Assembly: GCF_028389875.1 (NCBI RefSeq)
Contig: NC_084671.1
Location: 377,001 to 441,000, forward strand
Direction of reading: 5' to 3'
Length of the DNA: 64,000 bases
Origin: Rhea pennata
Taxonomy: Eukaryota > Chordata > Aves > Rheiformes > Rheidae
Shown here: piece after piece, positions 1 to 11,109 of the stretch
Layout: each line of letters starts with the position of its first letter
How positions within the stretch are numbered: position 1 is the stretch's first letter
Position numbers and translations under genes: made by a program
The notes under the pieces: model-generated
What the model was told of the DNA's origin: nothing
Databases searched by the model: none
What the model saw: the letters and a program-made list of their open reading frames with translations, nothing else

Positions 1-2151
1 TGAGGTTGAATCGAATCTCACTTTTTCTTCTGTGATTGCCTGAAAGTAACTAGCTCTTTTATGTTTTTTAGAGTTGGAATACAAGCTTTTGAATAATTCT
101 ATCATGAAGAAATATCTGGGAGAAAATGATCCTCTTAAAAATGCCAAAAGTTATTGCTTCATTAGTCTTTTAGCTTGTAGTGCTAAATAAATTTCTACTT
201 CACTTTTTCTATTGCTACATCCGGAATCTAAGATATTAGATGATCACTTATATAATCTAGAGAGAATGAATTTCTGTGGCTATTTGTGTAATTTTTGCTG
301 ATCCAAATTCTATTCTGAGTTAAAATATCACAAAGTTGGATTGATGTCAGCAGGATCATGCTAAATTCATGTCAGCGTTTTAAGAGTCAACTCAAACTGT
401 TACTCAGACACTTGCCATTTTATTTTTACATCTATCTTTTTTATTATGACATTTTAATTCATTGAGTCTTGAAATGTGAATTTGTTTTATTTTTCTTCCT
501 TCTAATCCTGGTAATTGACCAGCTCATGATAAATTGGATAGGTATAATGGCAGATTTATCCTCAACTCTGAAAATGGGAGGGTGTCTAACTGTGTTATTG
601 GGAGCATGGAAAATGCATTGTTTTTCAGGGGGACGTGACTCCTTTCCAAGAACTTGCTTTGTGCTGGTGAGGCAAGATATAATTACCATGCTTTTGGGTA
701 CAGAATATGCTTGCTCGCTAAACAGCGTGTAGATACAATCATTTTGTCTGCGCACCACTTGCTTTCCGAATGGGTAGCATTACAGAACACGCGGGCCCAG
801 TTTACCCTCCTGTGCCCAAAGCCGCTGTCACAGAAGATTGTAGGCAGTTTCATTAAAAGCTAACGGATTTTACTCTCTGTGGAGAAATAGGGCACAGCTA
901 CCCCTCACTAACCAGCCCAGAAGTTTTGTATCCACTAGTTGACAGCAAGGAAACTATAACTTGGTGATTGAAATGAAGCCTTGAGCTCATTTTTTTTCTT
1001 GTGGAAAAAACCCACTCTCCTTTCTGTGGTTTAATTTTACAAAAGTGCTTTGCATCCCATTTTTAGAACACTTTCTTCAGCCACTTTTACTAGAAGGATA
1101 GAGTTTGTCCCAGTACTTGCTCTACATCACCTTTGGCAACATAATCAAAATACATTGCTTCATGCTTCTTGGTAAAAGATAGGATTTCTCAAGACATCAA
1201 TGCAAAATCCACTGAATTCAGTCTTCTTGATGATAAATCCCTCCTTTGCCCTTGGAAGGATAACAGAAAACAACTCCTGAGGACTATAATTCTGTTCTAA
1301 GTAAGACTATGTTTTCTTTTTGTCTGATGCCTAAAACATCTGTGTGTATCTGTGTATTCAAACAAGTAGAGTTAGTCAAAAACTGAAGCTTAGACACTAT
1401 AGATACTGGTTTGCCTTTTTCTTACACTGCTTTATATCATGAATCACTGTTGAATAAATAGTTGTCTATGATGGTAAAAGGGTTGTTAAGGGAAAACAGT
1501 GGCCTTAGTGGATTTCTAAAATTTAATAGGTTGATAGGCAAATGAGGATATAATAAAGATTGCTTTGTGGATGTGATTTTACTCTGCCATATCTAAAGAT
1601 TGATATACAGCAAATAAAACACTGTAAACATGCCTAAATAGAGGTTGAACTAAAGACCACTGTAATCCATGGGATTTTTTTTTTGCACTAATTTTGGTAG
1701 TCTTTAGATCAGATACTTAGCATTTCAGTACTGCGTGGAGGATGCAGTAACAAAAGGTGCAGCATTGACTATCTTTGCATTATCAGTAGCTTTTTTATCT
1801 GGTAAGTTGGCCTCATCCCTTCTACAGTGGTTTCTGTCCCATCCTAATCAATAAACCTCAACTTTGAGAAATCTTGCACGATACGTTGTATCAGAATCTA
1901 ATTCTTACACTAACAGTATTCTGGGGCAGTTGTTGTGTCTGTGTCCTGGTTGTCCCTAAAAAAGTTTTATTTCTTTTATTTCTTTTTTTCTTTTTCTTTT
2001 TCTTTTTTTTTAAGGATTACATTTTGGTCATACAGAAGTCTGTGGGAGTTGGTGTCTTTTGTGATGTCTTTGTAACAAAAGTAAATCTAGCAAACAAGAC
2101 AAACCCAGTTTAATATACCTGTAATTTGATAATCATGAGATCTGACTACTT

Positions 2152-2297
2152 TCATAGAATCATAGAATGGTAAGGTTGGAAGGGACCTCTGGAGATCATC
2201 TAGTCCAACCCTCAGCTTGTAGCCCCTGTGGGGATTGAACCCGCGACTTTGGCATTAGCAGCACCATGCTCTACGCAACTGAGCTAAACCTAACCCC
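2152..2297 (-). mobile_element. tRNA-Ile-derived SINE with CR1-type 3' tail
   Basis: On the - strand the element starts with a tRNA-like head. Its A box is TAGCTCAGTTG (2276-2286) and its B box is GGTTCAATCCC (2231-2241). The segment TGGTGC..GCCAAAGTCGCGGG resembles vertebrate tRNA-Ile(AAT), but the anticodon loop has changed to CTGCTAA, so it is not a working tRNA gene. After about 9 nt of linker comes the CR1 3' end, from GTTGGACTAGATGATCTCC to CCTTCCAACC, closing with two ATTCTATG repeats (2151-2168). There is no poly(A) tail, as expected for CR1-mobilised elements. The tail nearly matches the CR1 copy at 43015-43075 and the SINE at 10953-11109. Exact ends and any target-site duplication are uncertain. 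Confidence 0.85.
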
Positions 2298-3991
2298 CGA
2301 TTTGAAGAATAATATAGTAAATAATGTAGTATAATAGAGAAATGTTTGTGAATTAGTACGTATTGTAGCATAGAATTTATTTTCTGAAATATTTATTATT
2401 TTCAAACAAGCTTAATTTTACATTAAAATGGAATATAGGCCAAGACTGAAAGGATTTTAGATCGTACCAGCAATAAAATTACACTGTAACTCCTCAGTCA
2501 TGCAGAGAAGAAAATAAGGTAAGTTTACTGAAGATAGAATACTGGAAAAGAGAGAGATGTGTGGACATATTAAGAAATTTAAAGCGTGTAAAGCCCATTT
2601 TTTCTACAAAGTGTTGAACACTAGGATCCCAAATCAGTGGTTAGATACTTGACAAAGGATCTGGAGTTTTGGAGTTTCTACATCCACAAGCCCTCTAGAA
2701 ATTGGGCTGTTTGCTTAAATGTGTTTAAATATAAAATAACAGCTTAATTTTAGGCAGTTAGCTTTGAAAATGCGTGTATTTCACATATACATGGAAAAAA
2801 TCGCCAACATGTGCAACAACCAGTAGGCTATAAGAGTATGTATAATTTGAAACAAAGACATATATTTAAGTGTGCTGAGTATTGAATTTGTGTTTGTGTA
2901 CATAGATAAATATGATTGCGATATAATGGAATGTAGCTATCTAAAATACCTTTTTAAAATCTGCTCCAGAGTAAGTACAGTTCTGCTGTTTACTAGGTAT
3001 TCCTAAATTTGTTTTTTTTCCTGTAGATGGGATTATCACTGATCTAATTACTGTTCATTACTGGCCCATCTGCTTGGCTGCACTGTTGCAATATATGTCT
3101 CATACAGAAAGTAACTCATAAGGTCTGCCAAAGTGTTGGCAGTCTTATTTTTGCATTTTTCATTGTTGATAAGTACACAGCTATATATAATATATATAGA
3201 TAAGTAATTCTGTATTTCTGAAAGTATTTTAGTATTTTTGTATTTATGTATGCCAAGCAGCTAGAGGAGAATTTTGTTTGCTAAAGATTTCTCATACTTT
3301 TATTTAAGCAAGAGATTTTATTTTTGCAGTTGTTTCCAAATTTTTTTTGGTTCTGAGCCAGCTTCTAAAATACATGTTTTCAGAATAAAAAGATGTAGGA
3401 ATTTTTTAGATCTACAAAGAAAATTTGCTGGTCTTGGCAAAGTATATTGCTGGAGTTTTTATTTTGTTCAGTATACCATTAATGAAAAATCCAGGTCAAG
3501 TGGCTTTTTATGATTTTGTCTTTGATGTATAACATTTTTATTTCATGTATTAATGGTCTTATTCTCAGTACCTAGGCAGAAAAATGGTACATCTTTGCCT
3601 CTTTTTCTTTCAGTGAACAACTTCCTCTTACTGATTCTCTTTTCTTGAGAATTGAAATACTTGAAATTTGGGCTGACATTAGGGATTAATCTTTTGTGCT
3701 ACTCTACCTCACTAATGATATTTATGAATCACCAGTGTTATTCCTATTAGTTTTCGGCAGCTTCCTTGGAAAGCTCAGCTTCTCTGTTGCTGGTGCCTAG
3801 CTCTCATTTTTCCCACTGTATTGTATGTAGTCTCCCTAGATCTAGAAAGCAGACAGTGCACAGAACAACCGTGCCAAGTTGTATGTGAATCCTAAGTGTT
3901 ACTTTGAAAAGTAACTCTAAACATCTTATGTATCCAATTTTGCCATCTGTAGAAAAACATTGAGTTTAGCAGCATGCTATCAAAACAGTTT

Positions 3992-4030
3992 TTGAGCTGA
4001 ATTCCAGAAATTTTATGGAATTCAGCTCAA
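3992..4030. repeat. perfect inverted repeat (15-bp arms, 9-nt loop)
   Basis: The left arm TTGAGCTGAATTCCA (3992-4006) is exactly complementary to the right arm TGGAATTCAGCTCAA (4016-4030), with a 9-nt AT-rich spacer. It lies inside an RNF13 intron, so it would form a strong short hairpin in the pre-mRNA. Complementarity does not clearly extend outside the arms, which makes a microRNA precursor unlikely. Confidence 0.9.
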
Positions 4031-5498
4031 TGTATGCAGCTTCCTTATAGTAAAAGTAAAGCTCTGCTACTATTTTAGAAGCTTTCATGTTTAAAGGACA
4101 TCTCTTCAGAGTAAAGTAATTGCCCTATGTTATCAAAAAACATGCAAATGAAGGAAGCAGGCTAAGTTCATGACTCAAATATGGGCCTACTGTAGCCTGA
4201 TTTCCCCAAGATCTGCCCCATTTTCTCCACTTTTTCTCCAAAACAGCACTTTCATATCTTGGTGCATGTTTTATCAATACCATTTTAACAAGGTTGGAGC
4301 TTGAACTGTGACTCTGATTTGTCCCCAGTTGATCTGTCTCATGCATGTAACCTGGACAGTGGTTGGGGGAAGTAATACTGGAATTGTTATGAAAAAAGGA
4401 TCTTATAGTCTCTGCTAAATGGTCATAGGTTACAGAGATTAATGTGTGATATACGTATGTTGAAAGGCATACCAAATAGGTGTTCAGATTATATGAATGA
4501 TTCTTATTGTGGCCATTAACTGTAGCTATAATCTAGCACACTGTATGTGAAATTTCCTATGGCTAATCTGAGAGTGGAATTTTAGTACAGCAGATAGTCC
4601 AGAAGACACTGTAACTATGTTGAAAAAGTTTACTGTTAGAGGATTAAGGTGAGAATGGGAGGAACAAGAATAGTAGGTTTCTCTGAAAGACAGAAAATTG
4701 AGCTGCAACAATAAATGAGGGAACATTTGTGGAATGGATGGGGTTTATATTAGGAAGGAATTAATTAATATAATTCACTAACTAATTTGGAAGAAGGAAT
4801 TGTGAGGAAATGGGCAAAGCTTCCGTAAGGGGCACTGAGGATAAGAATGCTGTCAACCCTTCTTTCTTCTACCTTGTAGGTGACGATCACAGGGGCATCA
4901 TTTCTCTTACAGAGGTCTCTGCCTTACTCTGCTGTTCATGTACTCATGTTGTAGTGTGTGAGAGAGCCTGAAGCATCTCTGTAGATGAACAGAAGAACAT
5001 AGCTCTTCTGTTGAGATCTCTCTTCCTTACTTTCCTAGCTCCTCTGCTGTGCAGTAAAACTCAGGATGTTAGGTAGCCCTGAAGATGGTAAAAATGTAGA
5101 CTATTGAACACTGGGAAATTAAGATGTTAAGGTGAAGATGGCACAGTCTGGAAACAGGCAGGCTTGGTGAGCTGTAACTGCTATTACGAACACTTAGCCA
5201 AAATATGCAGAGAGTGTGTCATAATAAAAATGTTAAGAGTATTACAGAGATAGCATTTAAAACAGTTTAAAATATTTTTATTACCTGAACCTGAAGGGGA
5301 AGCTAATGAACTCTGGTCCTAAAAAGAAGACATATAGTGAAGTCAACTATACAGCCTCCAAGAAATGGCAAGGAAGGGAAGGAGTCAGTAGTTTCCTCAA
5401 CCCATGAAATTAGCCAATGGAGCTTATATATGTGTGTGTTTGAAAAAGTCTGTTGTATATATTTCGATGTAAAACTGATTCTCAGTTTTGTGTTGCAG

Positions 5499-5579
5499 GA
5501 GATGAGTATGATGTATGTGCCATTTGTTTGGATGAATATGAGGATGGAGACAAGCTCAGAATCCTTCCGTGTTCTCATG
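5499..5579 (+). CDS. RNF13: RNF13 exon: N-terminal half of RING-H2 domain
   Basis: RNF13 is a PA-TM-RING E3 ubiquitin ligase of endosomal/lysosomal membranes with links to ER-stress signalling. This 81-nt exon follows the acceptor TTTTGTGTTGCAG and ends at the donor G|GTAAGT. Its first two bases complete a split codon and its last base starts another, so both flanking introns are phase 1. It encodes 26 full codons, [20 protein letters not shown] then ILPCSH. Counting back from the C-terminus and taking the human length of 381 aa places C240, C243, C258 and H260 here, the first zinc ligands of the C3H2C3 RING. The frame runs without a break into the exon at 7292. Skipping this exon would keep frame but destroy the RING. 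Confidence 0.95.
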
Positions 5580-7291
5580 GTAAGTGGCTGTATTTTATGT
5601 TTGGTGTTTACATTAAAACAACTATCTAAAACACTTTGTCTAAAAATCTTAGTGAATGTGTTTATTGACTGATTTATAAAATTTATTTTTGATAATATAC
5701 CTGAGTATGTATACAAATTGGGGAAATAAATTTTTTCTTCTTTTTGAAAGTGAAAAAGGGTAACACTACCACTTTGTCTTTTCTTTGGATGTACATCTAA
5801 GAGAAAATCTTAAGATTTTATTAAACATAATTCTACTGACTACTAGTGACATGGAGGTGTGGATGAATGTAAGTCTGTTGAGTAGTGTGAAGATAAGCCA
5901 TATAGACTTGTGCCTTGACTGCACTTGGGAGTTGATAGTGTCAGTGCAAAAACTAGTGGAGCATTTTTACTGTAACAAGTTGAGCAGTCTTTCTCAAATA
6001 CATCCAACTGCAAAAAGCATATCCAGCAGTCATACACGTATCCATCCACAAGGAAGGACTGCTCTAACTGTGTGTAAGGACTAAGAGATTGTATCTAGAA
6101 ATCTAGGAAGAGGCCTAGGCCCAAGAGCATCTCTAAATTAAAACATTTTTGGACAAAAGCTATATATACAATTATCAAGAGAGAAGATTTATTATTCCTA
6201 GCTTGAGACCCTCTCTTATACCCTGAGTACCTCCCAGTCGGTTAATCATATTACAGCCATTTTGGTTGGATGGAGTTTGAGCCAGCTGCCTCTTATTAAA
6301 TTCCTGCTCTGACTCAGCATTGCAAAAGCAAATACCACATGACTGATATGAAAAGGAGGTAACTGGTGTCACATTCTCACAAACTCATTGAATACAGCAG
6401 ATGAGACTGAACTTTGCAAAACCTCATTCACAAAAATCAGCTTCTGAACAGGCTGACAAACAACAGGGACTTCTCAAAGGAGAAAGACCAGAACCACCTA
6501 TCCCACCTAAATACTACGAAGTTAACTAGACCTGATCACTGATACCAAAGGTTTCTGACAAATTGAAAAACATCACCATGAATTCTTGTGGAGAACATGC
6601 CACTTACATGCATGAGAAAACATATTAAACATAATATGCTTACTCTTGTCTAGCTACTCATGTTTGAAAGCGTAAGTTGTGGTTAAACCTAGTTCTCTGC
6701 CAGTTAGAAGTCTCTCTCAACGTGCAGCTAAGTTTTTAATATCATAATTACAATAGTGAAAGTTTTCTTTAATTTAAACAAGTTTAAACTGTACAACAGT
6801 ACAGTTGCTGTGCCAATTGTAAACCTAAATTAAAATTTGCAAAGTTGTATGTTTATTTCATTTAATAACAAGGTGCTTTGATGGATGCTGCATCTGTGCT
6901 CCATAGATGACAACAAGGGATGGGGGGAGTCAGGGGCATTATGAGAATAATGTTGATAGGCGTCAGGTACGCCAACAAGATGGCTGTACTTCCTCAAGAT
7001 GCTTTTAAAGATTTAGTGAAACATGGCCCAGTGCAGGAGTTCCCTCAGACTGCCTGAATAAATATTTATTTATTTTGTTATTTGTACTAGTGTTTATAAT
7101 TAGCTCCAAGATCCTTATCTGTTTGGTGTTTTGTACATAAGGATAGACACAGCCTTCATGCCAACAAACTTGCAACTAAAATTCTCTGTGTGAGAATTTC
7201 ATAATCATTACTTTAACGTAAATACAATTTAGCAGATTTATTTGTCCTTTGTACTTAGGTAATGATGCACTTGTATTTTGTTTTCTAACAG
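5580..7291 (+). other. RNF13: RNF13 intron between the two RING exons
   Basis: A 1.7-kb phase-1 intron with donor GTAAGT (from 5580, with the G of the GT shared at the exon edge) and acceptor TTTTCTAACAG ending at 7291. It is AT-rich, and I see no recognisable repeat, RNA gene or exon inside. Open frames at 5785-6084 and 5843-6049 are chance frames. Confidence 0.85.
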
Positions 7292-7656
7292 CATATCACT
7301 GCAAGTGTGTGGACCCATGGCTGACAAAAACCAAAAAAACATGTCCTGTATGTAAGCAGAAAGTGGTCCCTTCTCAGGGGGACTCAGATTCTGAAACAGA
7401 CAGTAGTCAAGAAGAGAATGAAGTATCTGAAAATACTCCTTTGCTTAGGCCATTAGCCTCGGTTAGTACTCAGTCATTTGGGGCTTTGTCAGAATCTCAT
7501 TCCCATCAAAATATGACTGAGTCCTCAGAATATGAGGAAGATGACAATGACAATATTGATAGTAGTGATGCAGAAAATGGAATAAATGAAGAAAGTGTAG
7601 TGGTTCAACTGCAGCCCAATGATGAAAGGGATTACAGAGTGGCAAATACTGTTTGA
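7292..7656 (+). CDS. RNF13: RNF13 last coding exon: C-terminal half of RING-H2 and cytosolic tail
   Basis: The exon starts after TTTTCTAACAG; its first two bases complete an Ala codon begun in the previous exon. It then encodes 120 residues and the TGA at 7654-7656. It supplies the remaining RING ligands, H263, C266, C278 and C281 (YHCKC...TCPVC, with conserved W270). Next come an acidic Ser-rich segment, an acidic dileucine motif ENTPLL (L311 and L312 at codons 7441-7446), a second acidic/Ser stretch (about residues 340-365) and the terminus ERDYRVANTV, which identifies RNF13 over its relatives. The dileucine motif is known in human RNF13 as an AP-3-type sorting signal, and L311/L312 variants cause a developmental and epileptic encephalopathy. 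No frameshift or missing ligand is seen. Confidence 0.97.
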
Positions 7657-8800
7657 GACTACTAGTGATGAAAAATGTGTGAACAAAAGAGTTCTTATGG
7701 CTATATTTTACAAACATTTACGTAGGGAATATATTTTATTTTGCAATTCATTTGGTTACTTCAGTAGGAGCAGCAGTTCATGTAGTAGTACTGTTGTTTA
7801 ATCATACTGCAGATAAGATTTATTTTTGATTCAGGTATTCAGTCACACATTGTCTTCTCAAAATGCACAGTTTAACTGGATTTCACAATGCTAATGAATA
7901 ATGTTAATAGTTTACATCAACAGAAATGTCACACAGACTCTCCTTTAAATGTCAGTATCTTGTTGAAAAGGGATTTAGCTGGAAATAGCGTGGCTTTTTT
8001 CCCCCTGTATTAGATTTTGTAGGTACAACTGGGTCATACTGATGGCAATATTTATTATGTGTATGGTGTTACCGCTTAAGCCCTACTAAAAATGTATTTG
8101 ATGCATGTTTGTATAGAGTTTTCCTAAAAACTGCCACCACTTCTGAAAGAAAAATGTAGAACAGATCAGTGTTCTATATGCTGCTGTATCGAAAGAAGGA
8201 AAACTGACACTTTCATCTCAAAGCAGAGATTCCAAATTATCCTTTGGCATTTGCAGCAGCAGTTGAGTTAAAGCAGTTCTTTTGAGCAGTTCCTAGGATA
8301 AGGAAACTTATAATCTATGTTTAGTTTTAAGTGATTCAGAAAGTAAGATCCATTTTTAACACATAAATTGGCCCTATTTGCTACTACCATGTAGTCTAGT
8401 TTCCTGTGATCATGTTAGAGATGTGGAGTGACCAAAACAGAAAAAGCAAGCAAAGTTCCACATTTGGGGGGGGGGGGGGAGTTTAGGTAAGTATTGTATT
8501 GGTCCTTAAGTCATATACCTCTTACTAAAGAGCATTTTATGCTGCATTAGTCTGCTAAACTATGTATATAGAAAAATTGTTCTTTTCAAATATCTGATTT
8601 GAAAACAAGTGCTTACAACTATTGAACAGAACTCAATACTTATCAGTGTATTATGAAAAAAGTAAATTATATATAATACCTCTGTAACTATGTAGAAAGT
8701 AACAACACACATGTATAATCAAAATGCAGAGTTTTTATATGGCCTTGAATAAGGAAAGCTTGAAAGAATGTTAATAAACATGTTTTCCACTTTAAGTATC
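7657..8800 (+). other. RNF13: RNF13 3' UTR (end uncertain)
   Basis: AT-rich sequence following the RNF13 stop codon. The first canonical AATAAA on this strand that I noticed is at 8773-8778. Further copies at 10009-10014 and 10014-10019 could serve a longer transcript. A G14 run occurs at 8466-8479. The 3' end is inferred from signals only; transcript reads would be needed to choose between the sites. Confidence 0.45.
8773..8778 (+). other. candidate RNF13 poly(A) signal AATAAA (proximal)
   Basis: Canonical hexamer about 1.1 kb after the RNF13 stop codon, followed by a T-rich stretch. Alternative signals lie at 10009-10019. The assignment rests on position and orientation only. Confidence 0.35.
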
Positions 8801-10722
8801 AAAAGGAATTTATTTAACATTTGCATTACTCACACAGTAATAAATGTAGATGAGTATACAATGAATGTAACTTTAAAAATATTTAAAGATTCAGAACACC
8901 TGTTAAGATTCCTTAGTAACATTAATTTACCTCCATTATCCTATATATCACAGTACAAAGTGCTATACTGATCAACAGTATATGCACTGGAACTAAGTTA
9001 CTTAGAAAACCTTATTTTTTGTTCACATAATTAATCCGTGAGTTCAGAGCAGAAGCTTCAGTCTCTCTGGGTCTTTGCATATATTTGGGAGAGGGAAGGA
9101 TGACCAGAGTACCATTAATATTTCCTGACCACCATGCCAAGACTTTTACAGCTGGTGACTGTACGCCTGTGTTCAGGAGGTCAGAAAACACCAAATCCTG
9201 AGCTGAGCAGATCACAGGTGAGGCATTTTCAATTGTTATTTCTGAGACCTAATGCACAGTGCACCTCTGTCCTCTTTGCTTATAACCTGGGAATGCAAAT
9301 CATCTGTCTTGGACTGGCTAAGAGCTGATAAAGTTTAATTACACTGTTCAGAATAAGGCATGGCAAAAGGGTAATAACTGAAGAATAATATGTTGTCAAC
9401 CACTGCCACTAGCAATCCATGGAACTAGGGCCAAACAACGAATTATATTGTCACCACATAAAATTCCATTATACAGTTTAAGAATGATTATTACTTTCAC
9501 TCAAACTTGCATATATATATACGTATATAAAAAATATGTATCTTGAAAACTGATTTCTGAAAAATTACTAAGCTGAAGGTTGTTATTTGCAAACAGTTCA
9601 ACTGAGTAGGTTTCTGCTGTTCATATGTAATGACTGCACATTAGTGTTTATTCATGTAGTAGTTCAGGCACCCCAAAACCTGAAGAGTACGTGAACTGAA
9701 GTGAACTTCATAACATATGCCAAACGTAACCTTGACTGTCGCATTTGTTGCAATGACAAAAAGTAAAATGATACTATCAGTTTCCCCTACTCTCCATCAT
9801 ATACAGGAAGAGCATGCAGCAAGTGAGTCTTCATTTCCATACCAAACCTAGCATGTATTTTTTTAATTGTCCCATTTTATACATTTCCTAATGGTGTGAA
9901 CATAAATTTATTTCAGCAGGCCTTGGTAAAAAAGAAAACCCACTGTAATGACACCTCTTCAATCTAGTTTACTTGTCTGTTGCCATTGCCTATGAGGAAG
10001 AAAATGAAAATAAAATAAAACATTTTATATTGTAAATACTTTGGAAGATTAATAATCTCTTATATTTTTAAGTAGTACTTGCATATCTCATTAAAACTTG
10101 CTGGATAAATCTGTGTGTCTCTAAAGGCATGGCCTGTCCAAACCTACAGGAAAAGATAAATAAGGATTTTTCTTTGGACTATGACTTACTTACATTATCC
10201 AGTGAAGCAGAACCACATCATCTAAACTGCCATGAACATCTCACAAATTTTGTGAAGTCTGTCCATCTTACTACAGTCTCTAGCTGTCATCAAGAATCGT
10301 ATGTTGGTACTTTTAAGAGGTCCATACTTGATTGCCTAGTTGAAAATTTTCTTCTTCTAGTAGGTAGTCATAACTAATGTCTGAAATTAAAGCATTTCAT
10401 GGGACCTGTGAAAGCATATAATCTCTCTCTGCATAAAATAGCATAGATATCATTGGCAGCTATCACAAAATAGTTATTTGTATGACAAGTATAAATACCT
10501 GCTTACAAAACAAGCTTGCCCCAAACCTTTCATTACATAATGAGAACAAAATGCTCAAAAAGGATATATAGAGAATTATTGATGAGTAACAGGAAGAACA
10601 CCAAAGTCAGTGTAGTGGGCAAGATGGGATGGCTCCGATTCATGAGAATAGTGTGGCAGAGGGAACACAGGAAGCCACAAGAGAACAGGAACTTGCTTGT
10701 GAAGATGAAGGTAAGGTTTAAC

Positions 10723-10734
<12 letters not shown>
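8801..10734. other. intergenic DNA between convergent RNF13 and PFN2 (possible extended RNF13 3' UTR)
   Basis: AT-rich sequence with AT microsatellite-like runs near 9508-9535 and the paired AATAAA at 10009-10019. No coding exon or RNA gene is recognised. The 82-codon frame at 10129-10377 has no recognisable domain and no matching splice context. Confidence 0.5.

Positions 10735-10769
<35 letters not shown>
10735..10769 (+). repeat. (TG)n microsatellite
   Basis: About 17 uninterrupted TG units followed by a TA and a G-run. It lies between the convergent RNF13 and PFN2 genes. Such tracts are commonly length-polymorphic. Confidence 0.97.
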
Positions 10770-10772
<3 letters not shown>

Positions 10773-10952
10773 GGGGGGGGAAATCCAGTAAAAAGTGTCT
10801 GGAATAAAGTGATAGCTCTGGTAAGGGTTAGTGGTTTGGGGGTTGGTTGGTTTGTTTTGATAGGCCAATAATCAAAATATAACCCTACGGTATGGAGAAT
10901 AACAAAACACCCTACTCCCCACCCCAGAATGACAGTACACAATATTGGGCGA

Positions 10953-11109
10953 TTTCACAGAGTCACAGAATCAGTAAGGTTGGAAGGGACCTCTGGAGAT
11001 CATCTAGTCCAACCTCCCAAAGGTTTCCTGATGCTGGTTCCACTGGGGCTTGAACCCCGGACCTTCAGCATGTAAAGCATACGTAGTAACCACTACACTA
11101 TCCTTTCCA
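10953..11109 (-). mobile_element. tRNA-Val-derived SINE with CR1-type 3' tail
   Basis: On the - strand the tRNA-like head is at about 11036-11109. Its A box is TAGTGTAGTGG (11090-11100) and its B box is GGTTCAAGCCC (11046-11056). The anticodon loop CTTTACA reads TAC, and the segment GCTTTACA...GAAGGTCC with the 3' strand CCCCAGTGGAACC matches vertebrate tRNA-Val(TAC). The 5' acceptor strand is GGAAAGG rather than the GGTTCCA that would pair with TGGAACC, so it is a retroposon head and not an intact tRNA gene. After about 22 nt of linker comes the CR1 end, GTTGGACTAGATGATCTCC to CCTTCCAACC, closing with decayed ATTCTGTG/ACTCTGTG repeats. Its head is unrelated to that of the SINE at 2152-2297, but the tail is the same. 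Confidence 0.87.

Larger units (their letters stand above)
1..5498 (+). other. RNF13: RNF13 intron (partial, 3' part)
   Basis: AT-rich non-coding DNA upstream of the first recognisable RNF13 exon. I looked for the preceding exon, which should encode the basic juxtamembrane segment just before the RING, and did not find it, so the codons for about residues 1-233 lie left of the window. The only interspersed repeat recognised is a tRNA-Ile SINE at 2152-2297. There is also a T-rich tract near 1970-2012, an AT tract at 3181-3200 and a perfect 15-bp inverted repeat at 3992-4030. Short open frames here have no recognisable protein similarity. Confidence 0.75.

Noticed and set aside
2225..2297. functional tRNA-Ile gene
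   Set aside because: The anticodon loop is altered, the acceptor stem is decayed, and it is fused to a CR1 tail.
3992..4030. microRNA precursor
   Set aside because: The stem is only 15 bp and does not extend; typical precursors have stems near 30 bp or more.
5785..6084. 99-codon frame in the RNF13 intron
   Set aside because: Low-complexity chance frame inside a proven intron, with no similarity recognised.
11036..11109. functional tRNA-Val gene
   Set aside because: The 5' acceptor strand does not pair with the 3' strand, and the sequence runs directly into a linker and CR1 tail, so it is a SINE head.
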